A stretch of 64,000 nt of DNA, from the NCBI GenBank assembly GCA_005405945.1, contig BJHW01000002.1, forward strand, positions 434,001 to 498,000. Reading direction: 5' to 3'. Shown here piece after piece: positions 34,595 to 44,003 of the stretch. Below the pieces are notes generated by a model. That model was not told where the DNA came from and did not search any database. It worked only from the letters and a program-made list of their open reading frames with translations. The stretch's first letter is position 1. Each line of letters starts with the position of its first letter. Origin of the DNA: Streptomyces violaceusniger (GTDB taxonomy: Bacteria; Actinomycetota; Actinomycetes; Streptomycetales; Streptomycetaceae). A program made the position numbers and the translations under genes.

Positions 34595-36988
34595 ATGCCA
34601 GACGCACCGACCACGACGGGCTCGCCGGGCGGCGGGCTCGCCGACGACCGGATCCGCGCCCTGGACGCCCACTGGCGCGCCGCCAACTACCTCGCGGCGG
34701 GCCAGATCTATCTGCTGGCCAACCCGCTGCTGACCGAGCCGCTGCGCCCGGACCACATCAAGCCCCGGCTGCTGGGCCACTGGGGCACCTCACCCGGACT
34801 CAACCTGGTCCACACCCATCTGAACCGCGTCATCAAGGACCGCGACCTGGACGCCATCTGCGTCTGGGGCCCCGGCCACGGCGGCCCCGCGGTGCTCGCC
34901 GGCTCCTGGCTGGACGGCAGCTACTCCGAGGTCTACCCGGACGTCAGCCGGGACGCGGCGGGCATGGCCCGGCTCTTCCGGCAGTTCTCCTTCCCCGGCG
35001 GGGTGCCCAGCCATGTGGCCCCCGAGACCCCCGGCTCGATCCACGAGGGCGGTGAGCTCGGCTACTCCCTCGCCCACGCCTACGGGGCCGCGCTGGACAA
35101 CCCCGGGCTGCTGGTCGCCTGCGTCATCGGCGACGGCGAGGCCGAGACCGGTCCGCTGGCCGGCTCCTGGCACGCCAACAAGTTCCTGGACCCGGTCCAC
35201 GACGGCGCCGTGCTGCCGATCCTCCACCTCAACGGGTACAAGATCGCCAACCCCACGGTGCTCGCCCGGCTCCCGGAGCCCGAACTCGACGACCTGCTGC
35301 GGGGGTACGGCCACGAGCCGATCCACGTCGCCGGGGACGAACCGCTTCAGGTGCACCGGTCGATGGCCCGCGCCCTGGACGAGGCGCTGGACCGGATCGC
35401 CCTGCTCCAGCGCACCGCCCGCGAGGAGGGCGTCGCCGAGCGGCCGCGCTGGCCGGTCATCGTGCTCCGCACGCCCAAGGGCTGGACCGGGCCCGAGGAG
35501 GTCGACGGGCTCCCGGTGGAGGGCACCTGGCGCGCCCACCAGGTTCCCCTGCCGGGCGTCCGGGAGAACCCGGAGCATCTGCGGCAGCTGGAGCGCTGGC
35601 TGCGTTCGTACCGGCCCGAGGAGCTCTTCGACGCCGACGGGCGGCCCCGGCCGCAGCTCCTGGCCGAGGTCCCGGAGGGCGACCGCCGCCTGGGCGCCAA
35701 TCCGCACGCCAACGGCGGACTGCTGCTGCGCTCGCTGCCCGTGCCCGCCCTGGAGCGGTACGCGGTCCCCGTGGACAAGCCCGGTGCGACCCTGCACGAG
35801 CCGACCCGGGTCCTCGGCGGGCTGCTGGAGAGGGTCATGGAGGACACCGCCGACCGCCGCGACTTCAGGGTGGTCGGCCCCGACGAGACCGCCTCCAACC
35901 GGCTGGAGGGCCTCTACCGCGCCACCGGCAAGGCGTGGCAGGAGGCCGTCGTGCCCACCGATGAGCACCTCAGCCGAGGCGGCCGGGTGATGGAGATCCT
36001 TTCCGAACACCTCTGCCAGGGCTGGCTGGAGGGCTATCTGCTGACCGGGCGGCACGGCCTCTTCTCCTGCTACGAGGCGTTCGTGCACATCGTGGACTCC
36101 ATGGTCAACCAGCACATCAAATGGCTGAAGGTGTCCCGCTCACTGCCCTGGCGGCGCCCGGTGGCCTCCCTCAACTACCTGCTGACCTCCCATGTGTGGC
36201 GCCAGGACCACAACGGCTTCTCGCACCAGGACCCCGGCTTCGTCGACCATGTGCTCAACAAGAGCCCGCAGGTGGTGCGCGTCTATCTGCCGCCGGACGC
36301 CAACACCCTGCTCAGCGTGGCCGACCACGTCCTGCGCAGCCGCGACTACGTCAATGTGGTCGTCGCGGGCAAACAGCCCTGCTTCGACTGGCTCGATCTC
36401 GACCAGGCGCGCGCCCACTGCGCCCGCGGCGCCGGGACCTGGGACTGGGCCGGTACCGAGAACGGCGCGGGGGAGCCGGACGTGGTGCTGGCCGCCGCGG
36501 GCGATGTGCCCACCCAGGAGGTCATCGCGGCCGCCGGGATCATCCGCCGCCATCTGCCCGATGTGGCCGTGCGGGTGGTCAACGTCGTCGACATGACCCG
36601 GCTGCTGCCGAAGGAGGAGCATCCGCACGGGATGACGGACCACGAGTTCGACGCCCTGTTCACCCGCGACCGGCCGGTGATCTTCGCCTACCACGGCTAT
36701 CCGTGGCTGGTGCACCGGCTGACCTACCGCCGGGCCGTCCACCCCAACCTCCATGTGCGCGGCTACAAGGAGATGGGCACCACGACCACGCCGTTCGACA
36801 TGGTGGTCCGCAACGACCTGGACCGCTACCGGCTGGTGATGGACGTCATCGACCGGACCCCCGGGCTCGCGGTGCGCGCCACGGCCGTACGGCAGCGGAT
36901 GCAGGACGCCCGCACCCGCCACTCCGCCTGGATCCGCGAGCACGGCACCGATATGCCCGAGGTCGCCGAATGGTCCTGGACCGGCTGA
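34595..36988 (+). CDS. xfp: Xylulose-5-phosphate/fructose-6-phosphate phosphoketolase
   Basis: A 797-residue thiamine-diphosphate enzyme, the normal family length. It cleaves xylulose-5-P or fructose-6-P with phosphate to acetyl-phosphate and a shorter sugar phosphate. Typical sequence: LLGHWGTSPGLNLVHTHLNR, GPGHGGPAVLAGSWLDGSYS, the ThDP motif GDGEAETGPLAGSWHANKF, and HQDPGFVDHVLNKSPQVVRV. Acetyl-phosphate can yield ATP through acetate kinase without respiration, which fits the oxygen-limitation genes around it. Strong GAGGGAGAGG ribosome site. Confidence 0.96.
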   Translation: MPDAPTTTGSPGGGLADDRIRALDAHWRAANYLAAGQIYLLANPLLTEPLRPDHIKPRLLGHWGTSPGLNLVHTHLNRVIKDRDLDAICVWGPGHGGPAVLAGSWLDGSYSEVYPDVSRDAAGMARLFRQFSFPGGVPSHVAPETPGSIHEGGELGYSLAHAYGAALDNPGLLVACVIGDGEAETGPLAGSWHANKFLDPVHDGAVLPILHLNGYKIANPTVLARLPEPELDDLLRGYGHEPIHVAGDEPLQVHRSMARALDEALDRIALLQRTAREEGVAERPRWPVIVLRTPKGWTGPEEVDGLPVEGTWRAHQVPLPGVRENPEHLRQLERWLRSYRPEELFDADGRPRPQLLAEVPEGDRRLGANPHANGGLLLRSLPVPALERYAVPVDKPGATLHEPTRVLGGLLERVMEDTADRRDFRVVGPDETASNRLEGLYRATGKAWQEAVVPTDEHLSRGGRVMEILSEHLCQGWLEGYLLTGRHGLFSCYEAFVHIVDSMVNQHIKWLKVSRSLPWRRPVASLNYLLTSHVWRQDHNGFSHQDPGFVDHVLNKSPQVVRVYLPPDANTLLSVADHVLRSRDYVNVVVAGKQPCFDWLDLDQARAHCARGAGTWDWAGTENGAGEPDVVLAAAGDVPTQEVIAAAGIIRRHLPDVAVRVVNVVDMTRLLPKEEHPHGMTDHEFDALFTRDRPVIFAYHGYPWLVHRLTYRRAVHPNLHVRGYKEMGTTTTPFDMVVRNDLDRYRLVMDVIDRTPGLAVRATAVRQRMQDARTRHSAWIREHGTDMPEVAEWSWTG

Positions 36989-37010
36989 ACACCGGCCGGT
37001 GCCTCTCGCA

Positions 37011-37127
37011 GAGCCTGTGTCATGTCCCCGGCCGGGCGTGCGACGTCTGGCACGCTCCCCCAGCTATCGCTGGGAGGTGCCCCCCCGACGCCGCACGCTG
37101 ATCCGACCGGGGATATGACACAGGCTC
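37011..37127. mobile_element. MITE-like element, copy 1
   Basis: A 117-bp element with ~25-bp inverted ends (GAGCCTGTGTCATGTCCCCG and, as complement, GAGCCTGTGTCATATCCCCG). The middle contains the hairpin CCCCCAGCTATCGCTGGGAGG. A nearly identical copy lies at 63639-63754 in the opposite direction. It encodes nothing. It abuts the stop codon of the alditol oxidase gene and fills the gap to the phosphoketolase gene, where it may act as a bidirectional terminator. No clear target duplication. Confidence 0.8.
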
Positions 37128-38399
37128 TCACCCGGTGGGGAAGTAGGCCTCCAGATAGGCGTTGCGGAACTTCCCCGCCGGGTCGTGCTCGGCCAGCAGC
37201 CGCGCGAAGTCGCCGGCCCGGTCGTACGAGGAGAGGATCCGCTCCGGCGCGGCCGCCGTCAGCTTGCCCCAGTGCGGCCGCGCCCCCAGTGGCAGCAGCG
37301 CCTCCTCCATCGCGGCCACCACCTCGATCACCGCGTCGTGGTCGGGGACCCAGGTGAAGTGGAAGGCCACGCTGTCCCGGCCGTACGCGGGGCTCAGCCA
37401 CAGCTCGTCCGCCGCGACCGTACGGACCTCGGACACCTGCACCACGGGCGCGATCAGGTCGCCGAGGCCGCGCAGCGCGGCGAACGCCGCCGAGGCCGCC
37501 TCGCGCGGCAGCAGCAGCTCCGACTGGAGCTCATCGCCGTTGCTCGGGGTGAAGTCCGGGCGGAAGTGCGGCAGCCGCTCATGCCACGGCCCGGGCGCGC
37601 CCAGCTGCTCGGTGCAGTGCAGCGGCGGCATCGCGGGCACCGGGTGGTGGTGGCGGTTGGCCGGGCGGGCCCCCAGCCACGGCTGCCCGGGTTCGGGGGG
37701 ATCGGGCAGATCGGTGCGGCACTTCAGCCACACCACGCCCTCGCCCGAGCGCCAGTCGGTGAAGACGCTGACGCTGTAGGCGGCGCCGAAGATCTCCTCG
37801 AAGCTGTCGTCCAGCCGGTCCAGCGGCAGCCCGGTCCACACCCACTGGGCCACGTCGAAGGTGGGCTCGATGTCCAGCGTCATGGCGGTGACCACGCCAA
37901 GACCGCCGAGCCCGACCACGGCCCCGTTCAGCCGGTCCGGGTCCTCGTCCCGGCCGATGTGGATCACCTCGCCGTCGGGGCCGACGATCTCAAGACCCGC
38001 GACCGCCGCCGCCAGACAGCGCTGGTCGCTCCCCGAGCCATGGGTGGCGGTGGCGCAGGCTCCGGCGACCGTGATGTGCGGCAGCGAGGCGAGGTTGGCC
38101 AGCGCGAAGCCCTCCGCGTGCAGGGCCTGGGCCACATGGGCGTAAGCCATGCCCGCCGCGATGGTCGCGGTGCGCTTCCCCGGGTCTATCTCCACCCGGT
38201 GCGGCAGCCGGTCCAGGTTCACCAGGTCGCCCTCGGTGTCGGCGATGCGGTTGAAGGAGTGGCCCGTGCCCAGTACCCGTACCCGGTCGGCGGAGCTGAC
38301 GATCCGCCGCAGTTCGTCGGCGCTGTCCGGGTGGTGCAGCCGGGCGGCGGAGAAGGTGATGTTCCCGGCCCAGTTCGTCGGGGCTTGGGTGGTCGGCAT
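37128..38399 (-). CDS. aldO: Alditol oxidase (FAD-dependent, D-arabinono-lactone oxidase family)
   Basis: A 423-residue flavoprotein of the VAO family. The FAD-binding PP-loop is RVLGTGHSFN, where His47 corresponds to the covalently flavinylated His of S. coelicolor AldO; THGSGSDQ and GGLGVVTAMTLDIEP follow. The C-terminal substrate domain (CTEQLGAPGPWHERLPHFR, YGRDSVAFHFTWVPDHDAV, ARPHWGKL) is also AldO-like. Such enzymes oxidise terminal hydroxyls of xylitol, sorbitol or glycerol, reducing O2 to H2O2. Divergent glycerol facilitator and kinase genes suggest polyol use. Confidence 0.87.
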   Translation of the reverse strand: MPTTQAPTNWAGNITFSAARLHHPDSADELRRIVSSADRVRVLGTGHSFNRIADTEGDLVNLDRLPHRVEIDPGKRTATIAAGMAYAHVAQALHAEGFALANLASLPHITVAGACATATHGSGSDQRCLAAAVAGLEIVGPDGEVIHIGRDEDPDRLNGAVVGLGGLGVVTAMTLDIEPTFDVAQWVWTGLPLDRLDDSFEEIFGAAYSVSVFTDWRSGEGVVWLKCRTDLPDPPEPGQPWLGARPANRHHHPVPAMPPLHCTEQLGAPGPWHERLPHFRPDFTPSNGDELQSELLLPREAASAAFAALRGLGDLIAPVVQVSEVRTVAADELWLSPAYGRDSVAFHFTWVPDHDAVIEVVAAMEEALLPLGARPHWGKLTAAAPERILSSYDRAGDFARLLAEHDPAGKFRNAYLEAYFPTG

Positions 38400-38556
38400 C
38401 CGTGTCGTCCTGTTTCGGCTGGAGGGCGATGGGTGATGTTGTCAGCACCTTCGTACAGGTCCGCACCCTGATCCGTACAGACCCGGTTTCGCCGTCCATG
38501 ACCCGGTCGGCCCAGCAGGACGGGCCGCCGTGCCGCGGCGCGCCCACGATGGGCGC

Positions 38557-39399
38557 ATGACTGCCCCGAAGCCACGGCGTCCGAGGTCGGTGCTGCTCGG
38601 CGAGCTCTGCGCGGAGTTCGCGGGCACCATGGTGCTGATCCTCTTCGGCTGCGGTGTGGTGGCGCAGGTCGTGGCGGGCGGCGATCTCACCAAGCCCCCG
38701 GGCGCGCTCGGCGCTCACGACTCCATCGCCTGGGCCTGGGGTCTGGGCGTCACCTTCGGTGTGTATGTGGCGGCGCGGCTGAGCGGGGCCCATATCAACC
38801 CGGCGGTCACCCTCTCCCTGGCGGCCTTCAAGGGCTTCCCCTGGAGCAAGGTCCTGCCGTACACCGTGGCCCAGACGGTCGGCGCGTTCGCCGGGGCGCT
38901 GCTGGTGCGCTGGAACTACACCGAGGCGCTGGGCCACGCCGACCCGGGGCACACCTTCAAGACCCAGTTCGTCTTCTCCACCCTCCCCGGCAACGGAGTC
39001 CTTCCGGTGAGCGAATGGGGCGCGCTGCGCGACCAGATCATCGGCACCGCGATCCTGGTGCTGCTCATCTTCGCCGTCACCGATGTGCTGAACTCGGCCC
39101 CGAAGGCCAATCTGGGGCCCTTCGTCATCGGGCTGATCGTGGTCGCGATCGGCATGGCGTGGGGCGCCGACGCGGGGTACGCCATCAACCCGGCCCGTGA
39201 CTTCGGCCCCCGGCTGGCCAGCTATCTCACCGGATACCGCAGCGCGTGGCGGGACCAGTACGGGGATCTGTACTTCTGGGTGCCGATCGTGGGCCCGCTG
39301 GTCGGCGGGCTCGTCGGCGCCGCCCTCTACCAGGCGCTGATCAGCCGCTTCCTCCCGACGGCCGAAACGGAGGTGGGCCGCACCCCGACCCCCGAGTAG
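38557..39399 (+). CDS. glpF: Glycerol uptake facilitator (aquaglyceroporin)
   Basis: A ~280-residue MIP channel with six membrane spans. Both NPA motifs are intact: GAHINPAVTLS and YAINPARDFGPR; the Asp after the second NPAR marks the glycerol-conducting subgroup. ATG 38557 is chosen because nothing conserved precedes it. 38 bp before glpK, so one operon; divergent from the alditol oxidase gene. Confidence 0.95.
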   Translation: MTAPKPRRPRSVLLGELCAEFAGTMVLILFGCGVVAQVVAGGDLTKPPGALGAHDSIAWAWGLGVTFGVYVAARLSGAHINPAVTLSLAAFKGFPWSKVLPYTVAQTVGAFAGALLVRWNYTEALGHADPGHTFKTQFVFSTLPGNGVLPVSEWGALRDQIIGTAILVLLIFAVTDVLNSAPKANLGPFVIGLIVVAIGMAWGADAGYAINPARDFGPRLASYLTGYRSAWRDQYGDLYFWVPIVGPLVGGLVGAALYQALISRFLPTAETEVGRTPTPE

Positions 39400-39437
39400 C
39401 CGATCCGGGCCGTACCCCACCCACGAGAGGCGGCAGC

Positions 39438-40955
39438 ATGCCGGAATTCATCGGTGCGGTGGACCAGGGAACCACCAGCACCCGTTTCATGATCTTCAAC
39501 CACGACGGTGACGAGGTGGCGCGGTACCAGCTGGAGCACCGCCAGATCCTGCCGCGCGCGGGGTGGGTCGAGCACGACCCGGTGGAGATCTACGAGCGCA
39601 CCAACTCGGTGATGCAGAACGCCCTCCGTGCGGGCGGGCTCTCCCCCGCCGACCTGGCCGCGATCGGCATCACCAATCAGCGCGAGACCACGGTGATCTG
39701 GGATCCGCGCAACGGCCGCCCGTACTACAACGCCATCGTCTGGCAGGACACCCGCACCGACGCCATCGCGGCCGCCCTGGAACGGAACGGCCAGGGCGAG
39801 GTGATCCGCCGCAAGGCGGGGCTGCCGCCCGCCACCTACTTCTCCGGCGGCAAGATCAAGTGGATCCTGGACAACGTCGAGGGCGTGCGCGAGGCCGCGG
39901 AGGCCGGCCACGCGCTCTTCGGCAACACCGACGCCTGGGTGCTGTGGAACCTCACCGGCGGCCCGGGCGCCGGCATCCACGCCACCGATGTCACCAACGC
40001 CAGCCGCACCATGCTGATGGACCTGGAGACGCTGGACTGGGACGACGAACTGCTGGAGATCTTCGGCATTCCGCGGGCGATGCTGCCGACGATCAACCCC
40101 TCCTCCCACCCCGAGGCGTACGGCCAGGCCCGCACCTCGCGCCCGCTGCGCACCGCCACCCCCATCACCGGCGTCCTCGGCGACCAGCAGGCGGCCACGG
40201 TCGGCCAGGTCTGCTTCGCCCCCGGCGAGGCCAAGAACACCTACGGGACCGGCAACTTCCTGCTGCTCAACACCGGAGCCGAGCTGATCCGCTCGGCCAG
40301 CGGGCTGCTCACCACCGTGGCGTACCAGTTCGGCGACAGCCCTCCGGTCTACGCCCTGGAGGGCTCGATCGCCGTCACCGGCTCGGCCGTCCAGTGGCTG
40401 CGCGACCAGATGAAGATGATCGACGACGCCGCGGGCAGTGAGCGGCTCGCCCGCACCGTCGAGGACAACGGCGGGGTGTACTTCGTGCCCGCCTTCTCCG
40501 GGCTCTTCGCCCCGTACTGGCGTTCCGACGCCCGGGGCGCGATCGTCGGCCTCACCCGCTTCAACACCAATGGCCACATCGCCCGCGCCACCCTGGAGGC
40601 CATCTGCTACCAGAGCCGGGACGTGGTCGAGGCCATGGAGCGGGACGCCGACATCCACATGGACGTCCTGCGGGTGGACGGCGGGGTCACCGACAACGAT
40701 CTGTGCATGCAGATCCAGGCCGATGTGCTGGGCGTACCGGTCAGCCGCCCGGTCATCGCCGAGACCACCGCCCTGGGCGCCGCCTACGCCGCGGGGCTGG
40801 CCACCGGGTTCTGGCGGGACACCGATGAGCTGCGCTCCCACTGGAGCGAGTCCAAGCGGTGGGAGCCCCAGTGGGACGAGAAGACCAGGAAGGAGGGGTA
40901 CACCGGCTGGAAGAAGGCCGTCCAGCGCACCCTGGACTGGGTCACGGTCGAGTAG
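39438..40955 (+). CDS. glpK: Glycerol kinase
   Basis: A 505-residue FGGY kinase making glycerol-3-phosphate. Family marks: AVDQGTTSTRFMIFNHDG at the start, GITNQRETTVIWD, GNTDAWVLWNLTGG, TGVLGDQQAATVGQ, NTYGTGNFLLLNTG and LRVDGGVTDNDLCMQIQAD. The ATG at 39438 follows GAGAGG. No glpD lies in the window, so electrons from glycerol-3-phosphate must enter elsewhere. Confidence 0.96.
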   Translation: MPEFIGAVDQGTTSTRFMIFNHDGDEVARYQLEHRQILPRAGWVEHDPVEIYERTNSVMQNALRAGGLSPADLAAIGITNQRETTVIWDPRNGRPYYNAIVWQDTRTDAIAAALERNGQGEVIRRKAGLPPATYFSGGKIKWILDNVEGVREAAEAGHALFGNTDAWVLWNLTGGPGAGIHATDVTNASRTMLMDLETLDWDDELLEIFGIPRAMLPTINPSSHPEAYGQARTSRPLRTATPITGVLGDQQAATVGQVCFAPGEAKNTYGTGNFLLLNTGAELIRSASGLLTTVAYQFGDSPPVYALEGSIAVTGSAVQWLRDQMKMIDDAAGSERLARTVEDNGGVYFVPAFSGLFAPYWRSDARGAIVGLTRFNTNGHIARATLEAICYQSRDVVEAMERDADIHMDVLRVDGGVTDNDLCMQIQADVLGVPVSRPVIAETTALGAAYAAGLATGFWRDTDELRSHWSESKRWEPQWDEKTRKEGYTGWKKAVQRTLDWVTVE

Positions 40956-41105
40956 GCCCGGCGGGGCCCGGGGCGGGACGACCGCGCGGGGACCCGGTTG
41001 CGCCGGGCGTCCCGCGGCGGTTCGCTGGAAGTACCCGGTGGTGGCCGAGACACCCTGGGACCGCGCCGTGTCCGCCACCACCGCGGCTCATCAGCGATCG
41101 ACGCG

Positions 41106-42262
41106 ATGGTGATCCAGGTGAAAGCCGTCGTCTATGAGAAGCCCTGTTCGGTGGCGGTGAGGGACGTCGACGATCCTCGGATCGAGCATCCGGGCGATGT
41201 GATCGTGCGCCTCACCTCCGGCGCGATCTGCGGCTCCGATCTGCACCTGTACGAGGGCCGGACGGCGGCCGAGCCCGGCATCGTCTTCGGGCACGAGAAC
41301 CTCGGCGTGGTCGAGGAGACCGGTTCCGGCGTCGTCTCGCTGTCCAAGGGCGACCGCGTGGTCATGCCGTTCAACGTGGCCTGCGGATTCTGCAAGAACT
41401 GCCTCGCGGGTGACACCGGCTTCTGTCTCACCGTCAACCCCGGCTTCGCGGGCGGCGCCTACGGCTATGTGGCGATGGGCCCGTACAAGGGCGGCCAGGC
41501 CGACCGGCTGCGGTGCCCTTCGCCGACTTCAACTGCCTGAAGCTGCCCCAGGGCGATGAGCTCGAGACCGGCTTCATCCTGCTCGCCGACATCTTCCCGA
41601 CCGGGTACCACGGCTGTGAGCTGGCCGAGGTCTCCCCGGGCGAGAGCGTGGCCGTCTACGGCGCGGGGCCGGTGGGGCTGATGGCCGCCTACTCGGCGCT
41701 GCTGCGCGGCGCCGCCACGGTGTTCGTGGTGGACCGGGTCCCCGAGCGGCTGGAGAAGGCCAGGGAGATCGGCGCCGTCCCCATCGGCTTCAGCAAGGGC
41801 GACCCGGTGCCGCAGATCATGGACCGCACCGGCGGCGAGGGCACCGACAAGGGCATCGACGCGGTGGGCTACCAGGCCCAGGCGCACGACGCCAGCCATG
41901 AGGAGCCCGCGTCGGTGCTCAACTCGCTGGTCGACACGGTGCGGCCGACCGGGCGGCTCGGCGTGCCGGGGCGGTACGTGCCCTCCGACCCCGGCGGCCC
42001 CGATGAGCACGCCAAACGCGGTCAGCTGCTGGTCTCCATCGGCCGGATGTTCGAGAAGGGCCGGCGCATGGGCACGGGCCGGTGCAACGTCAAGCGCTAC
42101 AACCGCCAGCTGCGCGGGCTGATCATCGCCGGGCGCGCCCGGCCCAGCTTCGTGGTCTCCCACGAACTGCCGCTGGACCAGGCCCCGCAGGCGTACGAGA
42201 AGTTCGACAAGCGGGTGGAGGGCTACACCAAAGTGGTGCTGCATCCGGCGCTCGCCGCCTGA
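41106..42262 (+). CDS. Glutathione-independent formaldehyde dehydrogenase-like Zn dehydrogenase (one frameshift as sequenced)
   Basis: A ~385-residue MDR-family enzyme of the Pseudomonas FdhA type. Zinc sites: ICGSDLHLYEGRT, GHENLGVVEE and CGFCKNCLAGDTGFC; NAD fold: VYGAGPVGLMAAYSA. Long stretches (NPGFAGGAYGYVAMGPYKGG, GTGRCNVKRYNRQLRGLIIA) are diagnostic. The frame breaks near 41512 (CGGTGCCC where CGGGTGCCC is expected); one G restores LRVPFADFNCLKLP. Start could also be GTG 41109 or 41118. These enzymes oxidise aldehydes with NAD; aldehydes from alditol oxidation are possible substrates, by context only. Confidence 0.87.
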
Positions 42263-42277
42263 CGGCCCCTCGGCCGT
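42262..42277 (+). terminator. Short hairpin after the formaldehyde-dehydrogenase-like gene
   Basis: ACGGCC-CCTC-GGCCGT directly behind the stop codon. It separates this gene from the gas vesicle operon. Confidence 0.45.
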
Positions 42278-42323
42278 GACCTGGGCTCCTGTGCTTCCCA
42301 AGGCCCTCCGGTGATCCAAAAGG

Positions 42324-42376
42324 TCACTGAATGGGGTGATATGCACCATAATTGGTTTTGTGCACCCGAACGGCTG
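42324..42376 (+). promoter_or_regulatory. AT-rich promoter region of the gas vesicle operon
   Basis: A locally AT-rich stretch holds CATAAT (42347-42352) as candidate -10 and an inverted repeat TGCAC...GTGCA around it (ATATGCACC and TTGTGCACC). No standard -35 is present, so an alternative sigma factor or an activator may be needed. The operon starts at 42407 after GGGAGGAGGA. Confidence 0.4.
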
Positions 42377-42406
42377 TCTCGTTCAGCTCCGGGAGGAGGA
42401 GCGATC

Positions 42407-42927
42407 ATGAAGAACTCCCGGGTGGCGCTGGCCTTCGTCAGTGGCTATCTCTTCGGGCGCGGCCACAGGGGGACCTTGGTCCTCGGCCTCGCCGGTCTCG
42501 CCGCGGGCAAGCGCCTCAGTTCCGGTATCAGCCCACCGGGCGCCCAGCAGCTGAAGTCCTCCGAGCTCGGCAGGCTCGGCCAGGAGATCGGCGGCCGTCT
42601 GGTCTCCGCGGGCCGGGAGGCGGCCATGTCGGCGGCCAGTCACCGCATGGACGCCCTGAGCGACCGGCTGGAGCGGCGCGCCGAGACCCTGCGCACCGGC
42701 GGTGCGGGGGCCGGGGACCGGAGGCCGGGGAGCACGAGGAGCCGGAGGAGCACGAAGAGCGTGGGGAGCGCGGGGAGCGCGGCGAGCGCGAGCGCGGGAG
42801 CGCCGCACGGTCCCGCGAGGGCGGGGCGCGTGAGCGCACCAGCAGACAGCGCAAACCGGCCGACCGCCCGGCGCAGACCAGGAAGCGGACCGGCTCCGAA
42901 GGGCCCGCGCGGCGAAGCCAGAGGTGA
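42407..42927 (+). CDS. Gas vesicle cluster accessory protein (one frameshift as sequenced)
   Basis: The first ~103 codons give SRVALAFVSGYLFGRGHRGT and LGLAGLAAGKRLSSG, a short hydrophobic, glycine-rich start, then ELGRLGQEIGGRLVSAGREA. After a frame slip near 42716 the protein ends in a charged, disordered tail rich in Glu, Arg and Gly up to 42927. Similar proteins open Streptomyces gas vesicle clusters and are sometimes labelled DNA primase, which has no support here. It may correspond to the GvpY/GvpZ accessory genes; function unknown. Excellent ribosome site GGGAGGAGGA. Confidence 0.7.
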
Positions 42928-42932
42928 GGGCC

Positions 42933-43982
42933 ATGACAGAGGACATCAAGGGGCGGACCGGTGGGCGGGGCGCGCTCGCGGATCTGCCCACTGAGCGCCT
43001 GCTGAAGGAAGCGCAGGGCCTGCTCGCGGCGCTGGGCGAACGGGCCCTGGAATCGGTCACCCACCTGGGCAACCCCGGGCCGGACGCGCTGAAGGGCGGT
43101 CTGGAGCAGGTGAAGGACAAGGTCGTCGACACGGCCAAGGAGCAGATGAAGGACCAGGTCAAGGGAAAGGTCAAGGAGCAGGTCAAGGAGAAGGTCGTCG
43201 ACACGGCCAAGAGCGTCATCCCGGGCCTCGGCGGCGGTGACGGCGATGGCGGCGGCAAGGGCGGCAAGAAGCTCAAGGTCACCAACATCGTGGAGCAGAT
43301 GGACGTGGGCGCGCCCCTCTCGCTCACCTACAACCTCTGGACGGAGTGGGACAACTTCCCCTCGTACATGAAGAAGGTCGAGGACGTCCGGAACGAGGAC
43401 GAGGACGAGATCGGGATCGAAACCGAGTGGAAGGCCCAGGTCTTCTGGTCGCACCGCAAGTGGCGGGCCGAGGTCGTCGAGCAGGTGCCCGACAAGCGCA
43501 TCATCTGGAAGTCCAGGGCCGACAAGGGCCATGTGGACGGCACGATCACCTTCCATGAGCTGGCCCCCGACCTCACCCGGATCCTGTTCGTCCTGGAGTA
43601 CTGGCCGCAGGGCTTCATGGAGCGCACCGGCAACCTCTGGCGCGCCCAGGGCCGCAGGGTGCGCCTGGAGATGAAGCACTTCCGCCGCCACCTCATGCGC
43701 GAGGTGCTGCTCGCCCCGGACGAGGTCGTGGGCTGGCGCGGCGTGGTGCGCGACGGCGAGATCGTGGAGGACGACGAGCGAGAGGGGCGGGAACGCGAGG
43801 AGGAGCCCCCGGAGGAGGAGCCCGAGGAGCCAGAGGAGGGCGAGGAGCGCGAGGAGCGCGAGAAGCCGGGGGACGAGTACGAGTACGAGGAGCCCGAGGA
43901 GTACGAGGACGAAGAGCCCCGGGACGCATACGAGGAGGAGTACGAGGACGAGGAGCCCGCACGGCGCCGAGCGCGCCGCTGA
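42933..43982 (+). CDS. SRPBCC-domain (polyketide cyclase-like) protein of the gas vesicle cluster
   Basis: A ~349-residue protein. The N-terminal third is an amphipathic Lys/Glu helix with repeats of the type VKDKVVDTAKEQMKDQVKGK. The central SRPBCC/START-like fold follows (VTNIVEQMDVGAPLSLTYNL, WTEWDNFPSYMKKVEDVR, TITFHELAPDLTRILFVLEY). The C-terminal ~80 residues are strongly acidic and disordered. This type is found in actinobacterial gas vesicle clusters only as an accessory and may bind lipid or a hydrophobic shell part. GTG 42924 overlapping the previous stop is an alternative start. Confidence 0.82.
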   Translation: MTEDIKGRTGGRGALADLPTERLLKEAQGLLAALGERALESVTHLGNPGPDALKGGLEQVKDKVVDTAKEQMKDQVKGKVKEQVKEKVVDTAKSVIPGLGGGDGDGGGKGGKKLKVTNIVEQMDVGAPLSLTYNLWTEWDNFPSYMKKVEDVRNEDEDEIGIETEWKAQVFWSHRKWRAEVVEQVPDKRIIWKSRADKGHVDGTITFHELAPDLTRILFVLEYWPQGFMERTGNLWRAQGRRVRLEMKHFRRHLMREVLLAPDEVVGWRGVVRDGEIVEDDEREGREREEEPPEEEPEEPEEGEEREEREKPGDEYEYEEPEEYEDEEPRDAYEEEYEDEEPARRRARR

Positions 43983-44003
43983 CGGACCCCGCCCCCGGAA
44001 CGG

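Noticed and set aside
42407..42927. DNA primase, a label sometimes given to this gas vesicle neighbour
   Set aside because: No zinc finger, Toprim or primase motif; only a short hydrophobic start and a charged tail.
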